Below are positions 57,444-64,000 of a stretch of 64,000 nucleotides of DNA, piece after piece (the first letter of the stretch is position 1; each line of letters begins with the position of its first letter). The stretch covers positions 14,634-78,633 of the forward strand of contig DATMGN010000017.1 of NCBI GenBank assembly GCA_035555435.1, given 5' to 3'. The notes beneath the pieces are model-generated. The model worked only from the letters and a program-made list of their open reading frames with translations. It made no database searches and was not told where the DNA came from. Position numbers and translations under genes: made by a program. Origin of the DNA: 73-13 sp035555435 (GTDB taxonomy: Bacteria > Actinomycetota > Actinomycetes > Actinomycetales > Microbacteriaceae).

Positions 57444-58673
57444 ATGTCGGGTGAGTTCCGCCGATACCTCTTTGCCCATGGCGACGAACGCCTGAGCGGC
57501 ATCCGCGACGCCGACCCGTACGAGTACCGCGAGCTCGCGAAGCTCGATCCGTTCACGGGCGGTCTGATCCGCAACTGGGCTCCGCTCTATCCGGCCGAGT
57601 TCCGCGGGATCACGACCGATGGCGTTCTGATCCCCGATCTCTTCCCCATCGACGCGCCGGTCGACCCGGAGGAGGTCGCGCCGACCGCCGAGATGGTCGA
57701 GGCGGCCGAGGCGCTGCTCGCGGCGGTCGCGCCCGAGGACCTGTCGCGCCTGCGCTACCCCGTCGACGCGGTCGAGTGGCAGTCATGGTCGAACCCCGAG
57801 TTCATGATCCACGACACGGGGCTGCGCCTGGAGTTCCAGCCGGAGGCGGTGCGCGAGGCGGTGCTCGACCTCGTCGGCGCGAGCCTCGGCAGCGAGGGCC
57901 TGCGGCAGGTGCGCACACTGATGCGGATCAACGGCTTCCTCGGCGAGGTCAACGACCTGCAGAACGTCATGAACGAGTTCTCCTACCATGTCGCCCTCTA
58001 CGGCGAGCCCTCCCTCACCGAGCCGTGGGGCTGGCAGCTGTTCGGCCACCACATGGCGACGAACTGCTTCGTGTGGGGTGACCGGCTGACGCTCACGCCG
58101 ACGTTCCTCGGCGCCGAGCCGAACGAGATCGACGACGGCCCCTTCAAGGGCTCGAGCGTCTTCACGGGGCGGATCCGGCTCGCGCGCGAGCTCATCGCGA
58201 GCCTGACGGATGAGGAGCGGGCGGCCGCGCGGTCGTTCGAGGAGATGGTCGCGCCGGAGATGTCGGACGGCCGGGTCGACCCGGGCGACGAGCGGCACCT
58301 CGGCGGCGCGTTCCAGGACAACCGCGTCGTGCCGTACGAGGGCCTGCGGGTGCGCGAGCTCGCGGAGGACTCGCAGGATCTGCTCCTCGCGCTCGTCGCG
58401 GAGTCGCTCACCCATTGGCCGGAGGGCCCGGCGAAGGCGCGCCTGCGGCAGGTGCGCGAGCACCTCGACGACACGTGGTTCGACTGGATCGGCGGCTTCG
58501 GACCCGACGACCCGTTCTACTACCGGATCCAGAGCCCGGTCGCGTTCTTCGAGCTCGACCATCACTGCGGCGTCTTCCTCAGCAATCGTCACCCGGCGGT
58601 CTTCCACATCCACACCGTCGAGCGCACACCGAACGGCAACGACTACGGTCGCGCGTGGCTCCGGCAGCGCTAG
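57444..58673 (+). CDS. DUF3500-domain protein
   Basis: 409 residues. The DUF3500 signature WGWQLFGHHMATNCFVWGDR, LTLTPTFLGAEP is clear; later segments include PFYYRIQSPVAFFELDHHCG and PAVFHIHTVERTPNGNDYG with several conserved His residues that could bind metal. No signal peptide. Function of the family is unknown. ATG at 57444 has GGGAG 8 nt upstream; it is the first host gene after attR. Confidence 0.85.
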   Translation: MSGEFRRYLFAHGDERLSGIRDADPYEYRELAKLDPFTGGLIRNWAPLYPAEFRGITTDGVLIPDLFPIDAPVDPEEVAPTAEMVEAAEALLAAVAPEDLSRLRYPVDAVEWQSWSNPEFMIHDTGLRLEFQPEAVREAVLDLVGASLGSEGLRQVRTLMRINGFLGEVNDLQNVMNEFSYHVALYGEPSLTEPWGWQLFGHHMATNCFVWGDRLTLTPTFLGAEPNEIDDGPFKGSSVFTGRIRLARELIASLTDEERAAARSFEEMVAPEMSDGRVDPGDERHLGGAFQDNRVVPYEGLRVRELAEDSQDLLLALVAESLTHWPEGPAKARLRQVREHLDDTWFDWIGGFGPDDPFYYRIQSPVAFFELDHHCGVFLSNRHPAVFHIHTVERTPNGNDYGRAWLRQR

Positions 58674-58734
58674 GCGATCGGGGGGTGCCCCAACCGCCTA
58701 GTGTGGTGGTCGCGGGGGAATGCGAGGAGGCGGC

Positions 58735-59967
58735 ATGTCGCAGCGGGATTCCGTGAGGACGAGCTTCTGGCTGCTCATCGTCACCGTGATGATCGTCGCG
58801 GCGAACCTGCGCACGACCGTCCAGGGCGTCGGCTCGCTCATCGACCAGATGGGCGCGGACACGGGCCTGACGCCGACGGCGCTCGGGCTGCTCGCCTCCC
58901 TGCCGCTGCTCATGTACGCGCTCGTCTCGCCGCTCGCGCACGCGATCAGCCACCGCTTCGGGATGAACCGGACGACGCTCGCGACGCTCGTCGTGCTGCT
59001 CGCGGCGACGGTGCTGCGCTCGGTCGACGCGGGGCTCGTACCGTTGTGGGCCGGCACGGTCCTGACGGGCGCGGCGATCGCGGTCGCGAACGTGCTCATG
59101 CCGGCGGTCATCAAGCACTGGTTCCCGGACCGGCTGCACACGGTCATGCCGGTCTACACGGCGGTGCTCGCGGGCACCGGTGCGGTCGCCTCCGGGCTCG
59201 TGGTGCCTATTTCGCATGTGGCCTGGTCGGACGGCGAGGCCGGCTGGCGCTTCGCGCTGCTGACGACCGGCATCCTCATCGTGCCGGCGATCGTGATGTG
59301 GCTCATCGCGATGCGCCGGACGGGGCCGGACCGGGTGGCGGGCGAGCCGCAGGAGCCGCGGCGCAAGGGCATCTGGGCCGACCCGGTCGCCTGGCTCGTC
59401 GCGCTCTATATGGGCTTCCAGGGCGCCGCGTTCTACATGCTCGTCACCTGGCTGTCCCCCCTGTCGATCTCCTACGGGACGGGGGAGGTGCAGGCGGGCG
59501 TCGAGGTCATGGTCATGCAGCTGTTCTCGCTCGGCGGCTCGCTCTCGGTGCCGTTCCTGCTGCGTGGCTGGGGTCGACGCTGGGTGCCGGCGCTTGTGCC
59601 GTTCCCGGGGATCGTCGGTCTCGTCGGGCTCATGATCTGGCCGGCGTCGGCGTGGCTGTGGAGCCCGCTGTTCGGATATGCCTCCGGCGCGATGTTCGCG
59701 ATCTCGATGTGGCTCATGGCCGACCGCGCCCGTAACCGCACGGACGCGACGTCACTGTCGGGCATGGCGCAGTCGGCGGGCTACCTCATCTGCGGGATCG
59801 GGCCGATCGCGTTCGCCGCGCTGCACACCGCGACGGGCGGCTGGGTGCTCTCGCTGTGTCTCGCCGCGGTGTGCATGGTCGGGCTCGTGGTGGTCGGCTT
59901 CCTGCTGCGCGATCACCGCTACGCGCTGGACGGCCGCGCGGCGGCAGAACGCGAGTCCCGGGCCTGA
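58735..59967 (+). CDS. MFS transporter, CynX/NimT-like
   Basis: 410 residues, twelve predicted membrane segments; NLRTTVQGVGSLIDQMGADTG near the start and LPLLMYALVSPLAHAISHRF, FGMNRTTL fit the cyanate/nitroimidazole transporter-like branch. Substrate unknown. GAGGAGG before the ATG. The MarR gene 72 bp downstream may regulate it. Confidence 0.85.
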   Translation: MSQRDSVRTSFWLLIVTVMIVAANLRTTVQGVGSLIDQMGADTGLTPTALGLLASLPLLMYALVSPLAHAISHRFGMNRTTLATLVVLLAATVLRSVDAGLVPLWAGTVLTGAAIAVANVLMPAVIKHWFPDRLHTVMPVYTAVLAGTGAVASGLVVPISHVAWSDGEAGWRFALLTTGILIVPAIVMWLIAMRRTGPDRVAGEPQEPRRKGIWADPVAWLVALYMGFQGAAFYMLVTWLSPLSISYGTGEVQAGVEVMVMQLFSLGGSLSVPFLLRGWGRRWVPALVPFPGIVGLVGLMIWPASAWLWSPLFGYASGAMFAISMWLMADRARNRTDATSLSGMAQSAGYLICGIGPIAFAALHTATGGWVLSLCLAAVCMVGLVVVGFLLRDHRYALDGRAAAERESRA

Positions 59968-60038
59968 GCGCCCCTCGCGTCGCGCCGCCGCGGGATGGTT
60001 CGGTGGCGTACTGTCAGGTTCCCTGGCATTCTTATCGC

Positions 60039-60467
60039 ATGCCGCAACGAAGCGAGATCACGTTCCTCTACCTGCTCAAGCGGGCGGAACTCGCGGCGAA
60101 GAAGCGCCTCGAGGAAGTGCTCGAGCCCTTCGACATCACGGCGGTCCAGTACGCGGCGCTCACCTCGCTCGAGCGCCACCCCGGGCTCACGGCTGCGGCG
60201 CTCGCGCGCCACTCGTTCGTCACGGCGCAGACGACGGCGCAGCTCGTCCGCGGGCTCGAGTCGCTCGGACTCATCGTCCGCGAGCCGGACCCGAACTCGA
60301 AGCGTCAGGTCCTGCTCGCCCTCTCGCCCGCGGGACGCGCGCTCCTCGACGAGATCCGCGGCCCGGTCGAGGCGATCGAGCGGCGGATGACGGCGAGCAT
60401 CGACTCCGCACAGCTCGAGCAGCTGCTCGCCGTCCTCGAGTCGATCCGGGTGTCGGTCGAGCCGTAG
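60039..60467 (+). CDS. MarR-family regulator
   Basis: 142 residues: FDITAVQYAALTSLERHPGL, TAAALARHSFVTAQTTAQLV (recognition helix) and IVREPDPNSKRQVLLALSPA (wing) are typical of MarR. Between an MFS gene and a convergent catabolic operon, so it may respond to an aromatic or acyl compound and control either. Confidence 0.87.
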   Translation: MPQRSEITFLYLLKRAELAAKKRLEEVLEPFDITAVQYAALTSLERHPGLTAAALARHSFVTAQTTAQLVRGLESLGLIVREPDPNSKRQVLLALSPAGRALLDEIRGPVEAIERRMTASIDSAQLEQLLAVLESIRVSVEP

Positions 60468-60471
60468 CCGC

Positions 60472-62001
60472 TCAGGCGTAGCGCTCGCGGAGCACGGCCT
60501 TCTGGACCTTGCCGCTCGCGGTGCGCGGCAGCTCGTCGACGACGCTGAGCCGACGCGGGATCTTGTACCCCGCGAGCTGTCCGCGGAGGCTCGTGATCAG
60601 CTCCTCGGTCGTCAGCTGACGCCCCGGCGCGAGCGTCACGACCGCGTGCGGCACCTCGCCCCAGCGCTCGTCGGGCACCCCGATGACGGCGACGCCCGTG
60701 ACGCCGTCGATCGCCGCGATCGCGTGCTCCACCTCGGCGGTGTAGATGTTCTCCCCGCCTGAGATGATCATGTCCTTGATCCGGTCGGCGATCGAGAGGA
60801 ACCCGTCGGCGTCCGCCATGCCGACGTCGCCCGTGCGCAGCCACCCGTCCTCGGTGAACGCCTCGGCGGTCGCATCCGCGCGGCCCCAGTAGCCGACGAA
60901 GACGTTCGGACCACGGACCTCGATCTCACCGCGTTCGCCCGGGACCGTCACGAGCCGTCCGTCGCCGCCCCGGATCCGGAAGTCGGTGAAGAAGTGGGCG
61001 AGGCCGGCCGCGCCGGGGTGGTCGGCGGCGTACCGGGCGGGCATCGCGACGACGCCCGGTGAGGTCTCGGTCATGCCGTACCCGCCCGAGAACGCGAGGC
61101 CGCGCTCCGCGTAGGCGTCGGCGACCTTCTGCGCCACGGGCGAGCCGCCGCAGGTCATCGACTCGAGGCTCGAGATGTCGGTCGTCGACCACGCGGGGTC
61201 TTCCATCATGAGCTGGTACGTCGTCGGCACGCCGCTGATCGCGGTCGCACCGAGCCGCTCGATCGCAGCGAGCGCCTCGCCCGGGACGAAGCGCTCCTGG
61301 AGGAGCACGGTCGCGCCCTTGAGGAACGCCGGCAGCAGGCCCATCCCGAGCGAGGCGACGTGGAAGAGCGGCGAGATGAGGAGCTGCCGGGTGCGGCTCG
61401 TGACGTCGTAATCGACGATCGCGTTGATCGCGTTCCAGACGAGGTTGCCATGGCTCAGGATCGCGCCCTTCGGCCGGCCGGTCGTCCCCGAGGTGTAGAG
61501 GATCATCGCGGGGTCGTCGAGGCTCGTGCTCGCGGGCGCATTGAGGACCGCGGCCGCCGCGACGAGCTGCTCGTAGTCGAGCGCGCCGACCGGGAGCTGC
61601 GCGGCATCCGCGCCGATCACGATGCGAGCGCACCCCGCGCCCTCGACCGCCGCACTCGCGGACGCCTCGAGGCTCGCGCCGCTCAGCAGCACGCGCGCGC
61701 CAGAATCGCTCAGCTGGAACGCGAGTTCGGGGGCCGACAGGCGCGTGTTGAGCGGGACGAAGATCGCGCCGAGGCGCGCGCTCGCAAACATCGTCTCGAC
61801 GAATGACGGGTGATTGTTGCCGAGGTACGCGACCCGGTCGCCAGGCTCGACGCCGCGTGCGCGAAGCGCCGACGCGAGGCGGTCGATCCGGTCGGCGAGC
61901 TCCTCGTACGTCGTCGGCTCGTCCCGGAAGACGATCGCCGGGCGCCCTCGCGAGGTCACCGCGCGCCGGCGGATCCAGTTCCCGATCCCGTCCGGGGCCA
62001 T
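60472..62001 (-). CDS. acyl-CoA ligase (AMP-forming)
   Basis: 509 residues. P-loop YTSGTTGRPKGAILSHGN, acyl-pocket segment FSGGYGMTETSPGVV, DGWLRTGDVGMADADGFL hinge and the C-terminal PRTASGKVQKAVLRE catalytic lysine. A medium/long or aromatic acyl-CoA synthetase. Its start at 62001 lies 10 nt after the MaoC stop, so translation follows on the same message; the longer open frame upstream is not the gene. Confidence 0.92.
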   Translation of the reverse strand: MAPDGIGNWIRRRAVTSRGRPAIVFRDEPTTYEELADRIDRLASALRARGVEPGDRVAYLGNNHPSFVETMFASARLGAIFVPLNTRLSAPELAFQLSDSGARVLLSGASLEASASAAVEGAGCARIVIGADAAQLPVGALDYEQLVAAAAVLNAPASTSLDDPAMILYTSGTTGRPKGAILSHGNLVWNAINAIVDYDVTSRTRQLLISPLFHVASLGMGLLPAFLKGATVLLQERFVPGEALAAIERLGATAISGVPTTYQLMMEDPAWSTTDISSLESMTCGGSPVAQKVADAYAERGLAFSGGYGMTETSPGVVAMPARYAADHPGAAGLAHFFTDFRIRGGDGRLVTVPGERGEIEVRGPNVFVGYWGRADATAEAFTEDGWLRTGDVGMADADGFLSIADRIKDMIISGGENIYTAEVEHAIAAIDGVTGVAVIGVPDERWGEVPHAVVTLAPGRQLTTEELITSLRGQLAGYKIPRRLSVVDELPRTASGKVQKAVLRERYA

Positions 62002-62011
62002 CGCGGGCGAC

Positions 62012-62467
62012 TCAGGCGTAGACGCGGGAGATCGACTCGAGCACGACCGCGGGGCGCTCCTGTCCTTCGATCTCGATGACGCCGTCGACGTGCAGCTGGT
62101 AGCCGCCCTTGACCTCGGCGACCGTTTTGAGGGTCGCGCGCAGTCGCACGTTCGCCCCGGCCGGCACGGGCGCGGTGAAGCGCACGCGGTCGAGCCCGTA
62201 GTTGACGAGGGTCGAGGCGTCTGAGACCTCGAGGAGCTCGGACCACATCGGGATGAAGAGCGCGAGCGTGAGGAAGCCGTGCGCGATCGTGCCGCCGAAT
62301 GGGCCGTCCGCGGCCGCGACCGGGTCGACGTGGATGTACTGGTGGTCGCCGGTCGCGTCGGCGAACGTGTTGATCCGCTCCTGCGACACGTTGATCCACG
62401 AGGAGGCCCCGAGGTCGGTGCCCTCGAGCGCGGGGAGTTCGGCGATGGTCGTCGTCGTGCTGGCCAT
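62012..62467 (-). CDS. MaoC-like (R)-specific enoyl-CoA hydratase/dehydratase
   Basis: 151 residues, single hotdog domain; FADATGDHQYIHVDP carries the Asp-His catalytic pair, and GGTIAHGFLTLALF the following motif. Hydrates enoyl-CoA or dehydrates hydroxyacyl-CoA. GAAAGGA before ATG. Confidence 0.9.
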   Translation of the reverse strand: MASTTTTIAELPALEGTDLGASSWINVSQERINTFADATGDHQYIHVDPVAAADGPFGGTIAHGFLTLALFIPMWSELLEVSDASTLVNYGLDRVRFTAPVPAGANVRLRATLKTVAEVKGGYQLHVDGVIEIEGQERPAVVLESISRVYA

Positions 62468-62507
62468 GGTGGTCCTTTCGTTGCGAGTGCCGGGCGATTC
62501 GGCCCGC

Positions 62508-63389
62508 TCAGCCTGCGAGGCCGAGGAGGTTGATCGCGTTGTCCTTGAGGATCTTGGGGCGGACCTCGTCCTTGAGGTCGAGCGCGGCGAAGTCGCCGAG
62601 CCAGCGCTCGGGGGTGAGCACCGGGAAGTCGCTGCCGAAGAGCACCTTGTGCTGCAGGTACGAGTTCGCGGCGCGCACGAGCTGCGGCGGGAAGTACTTG
62701 GGGCTCCACCCCGACAGGTCGATCCAGGCGTTCGCCTTGTGGGTCGCGACGGAGATCTGCTCGTCGACCCACGGGACGCTCGGGTGCGCGAGCACGATCT
62801 GCAGCCGCGGGTGGTCGGCGAGGACGTCGTCGAGGAGCATCGGGTTCGAGTAGCGCGTCTTGAAGCCGTAGCCGCCGGGGGTGCCCGCGCCGACGCCGGT
62901 CTGCCCCGTGTGGACGATGACCGGGACGCCGAGCGTCTCGAGGGCGGCCCACAGCGGGGCAAGCGCCTCGCTCTGCGGGTCGAAGCCCTGCACGGTGGGG
63001 TGGAGCTTGAAGCCCTGGGCGCCGTGCTCGTGCACGAGCGCGGCCGCGAGATCGACCGCCCGCTCGCCCTGGAGGGGATCGATCGAGGCGAACGGGATGA
63101 GGACGTCAGCGTGGTCGGCGGCCTGCTCGATGATCTCGGTGCTCGGAATCGGCGGGTGCCCGAGGGCCGTCTCGGAGTCGACCGTGAAGACGACGGCCGC
63201 CATGCGGCGCTCGCGGTAGTACTCGGCGACGCCGGCGAGGTCCGGATTCGGGCCGTCCTGGCGGAAGTACTTCGCGAGCGCGGCCGCGAGCTCGTCGGGC
63301 AGCGAGCGGTGTCCGTCGGACCCGATCTCGATGTGGACGTGCGTGTCGATCGTGTCGATCGCGTCGAGGTCGATCTCTGGCCGGTACAT
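62508..63389 (-). CDS. metal-dependent amidohydrolase (ACMSD-like)
   Basis: 293 residues, TIM-barrel amidohydrolase_2. IDTHVHIEIG (HxH metal site), GFKLHPTVQGF, VIVHTGQTG, IVLAHPSVPWVDE and FGSDFPVL (final Asp). The family includes decarboxylases and lactone hydrolases of aromatic catabolism. GAGAGG before ATG at 63389. Confidence 0.88.
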   Translation of the reverse strand: MYRPEIDLDAIDTIDTHVHIEIGSDGHRSLPDELAAALAKYFRQDGPNPDLAGVAEYYRERRMAAVVFTVDSETALGHPPIPSTEIIEQAADHADVLIPFASIDPLQGERAVDLAAALVHEHGAQGFKLHPTVQGFDPQSEALAPLWAALETLGVPVIVHTGQTGVGAGTPGGYGFKTRYSNPMLLDDVLADHPRLQIVLAHPSVPWVDEQISVATHKANAWIDLSGWSPKYFPPQLVRAANSYLQHKVLFGSDFPVLTPERWLGDFAALDLKDEVRPKILKDNAINLLGLAG

Positions 63390-63409
63390 GCGGTGTCGCC
63401 TCTCGTGCG

Positions 63410-64000
63410 TCAGCTCGCGGCGCTGCGGTCGAGCTCGGGCGGGAGCGCGGGCCACGGCGGTTCACCGACCGACTGCGCCTGGCTCGCGAGCTGCGCACCG
63501 AGCTCGCGCTCGATGTCCTCGGCGCCCCAGCCGCCTTCGTGGTAGTACGACGCGATCGCCTCGGGGTGGCTCCACAACTGGATGCGGTCGCCGCCGACGC
63601 CGATCGCCTGTCCGGTGATCGACTGCGCGGCATCGGACGCGAGCCACACGACGACCCCCGCGACATCCTCGGGCGTCCCGAAGCCGAGTCCCTCGCGGAA
63701 GAACGCCGGCATGGCCTCGCCGCGATCCGCGGCCTCGACGGCCGCCGCGAAGTACGGGATCGTCTTCGTCATCGCGGTCGCGGCGACTGGGATGACGGCG
63801 TTCGCGGTCACCCCCGCCTTCCTCATCTCGATCGCCCAGGTGCGCACCATCCCGACGATGCCGGCCTTCGCGGCGGCGTAGTTCGTCTGGCCGAAGTTGC
63901 CGCGCTGGCCGGTGGGGGAGCCGATCGCGATGATCCGGCCCGCGATCTCGTGCTCCTTGAAGTAGGCGAAGGCGGCGCGCGCCATCGTGAACGTGCCGCG
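63410..64000 (-). CDS. short-chain dehydrogenase/reductase, C-terminal part
   Basis: 197 codons visible; the gene continues past the right edge, so the NAD(P)-binding TGxxxGIG is not seen. IIAIGSPTGQRGNFGQTNYA and AAKAGIVGMVRTWAIEM hold the catalytic Ser and YxxxK; VAGVVVWLASDAAQSITGQA is the usual C-terminal pattern. Probably a 3-hydroxyacyl or related dehydrogenase at the head of the operon with the amidohydrolase, MaoC and ligase genes. Confidence 0.88.
   Translation of the reverse strand, partial: RGTFTMARAAFAYFKEHEIAGRIIAIGSPTGQRGNFGQTNYAAAKAGIVGMVRTWAIEMRKAGVTANAVIPVAATAMTKTIPYFAAAVEAADRGEAMPAFFREGLGFGTPEDVAGVVVWLASDAAQSITGQAIGVGGDRIQLWSHPEAIASYYHEGGWGAEDIERELGAQLASQAQSVGEPPWPALPPELDRSAAS

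Noticed and set aside
57288..57479. Minus-strand frame containing VGIEPTTFSLQ across attR
   Set aside because: This is the well-known spurious peptide produced by translating the antisense of a tRNA 3' half; no ribosome site, and it crosses the tRNA.
61999..62952. N-terminal extension of the acyl-CoA ligase across MaoC and amidohydrolase genes
   Set aside because: Out-of-frame translation of two recognisable genes; ligase homology begins at 62001.

Overview
The window is high-GC actinobacterial chromosome, most likely Micrococcales/Microbacteriaceae (inference from GC-rich codon use, DUF6458 and DUF4244 proteins, a compact Tad pilus locus and leaderless promoters). A complete, collinear 35.9-kb siphovirus prophage interrupts it at a tRNA-Thr(CGU) gene. 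The prophage has visibly lower GC and many 4-bp start/stop overlaps (ATGA, GTGA).

Left host arm (1-21.4 kb): a GNAT fragment, acetyl-CoA synthetase, a Ddn-like deazaflavin oxidoreductase, a Tad/Flp locus (ATPase, F protein, DUF4244 pilin, TadE-like and TadG-like proteins) split by a VAO-family FAD oxidase, a DUF6458 membrane protein, then topA-tmk-holB and a lipoprotein alpha/beta-hydrolase peptidase. Next comes a five-gene branched-chain-amino-acid-type ABC transporter operon, a protein made of three fused RidA domains, and a TetR regulator. Three palindromes of the same architecture (TCTMC-N4-GKAGA) lie before the transporter operon and before tetR, which suggests one small regulon.

Prophage (21479-57374): repressor (minus strand) against a MerR-like Xis/Cro gene; early operon of small proteins, RecE-like exonuclease, RecT, two DNA methyltransferases, several HNH nucleases, a replication-initiator-like protein and SSB; a middle run of unknown small proteins, a GIY-YIG-type protein, a 3'-5' exonuclease-like protein, a putative glycosyltransferase and a cytidylyltransferase; HNH-terminase-portal-protease-capsid; a glycosyltransferase inside the structural operon; connectors, frameshifted tail chaperones, tape measure, distal tail and tail fibre/spike proteins; M23 endolysin and two small membrane proteins; terminator; a phage tRNA-Thr(CGU); integrase. 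Two minus-strand genes (TM2 protein, secreted Cys-rich protein) look like lysogenic-conversion morons with their own leaderless promoters.

The most notable result is the att architecture. The 7-bp core GTAATGA lies in the anticodon arm of host tRNA-Thr(CGU) and also in the 3' end of the phage repressor gene. Integration therefore (a) replaces the last 19 residues of the viral repressor, ending -SRVA, with a single Glu and stop, the arrangement known as integration-dependent immunity in mycobacteriophages such as BPs, and (b) splits the host tRNA. The phage carries its own tRNA-Thr(CGU) just downstream of int. Its anticodon arm equals the host arm except for one compensatory base-pair swap that breaks the core, and a plausible dedicated promoter overlaps the int stop codon. 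I read this as a coupled immunity switch plus tRNA-replacement system.

Right host arm (57.4-64 kb): a DUF3500 protein, a CynX-like MFS transporter, a MarR regulator, and a minus-strand acyl-CoA-type catabolic operon (SDR, amidohydrolase, MaoC hydratase, acyl-CoA ligase) running off the window edge.
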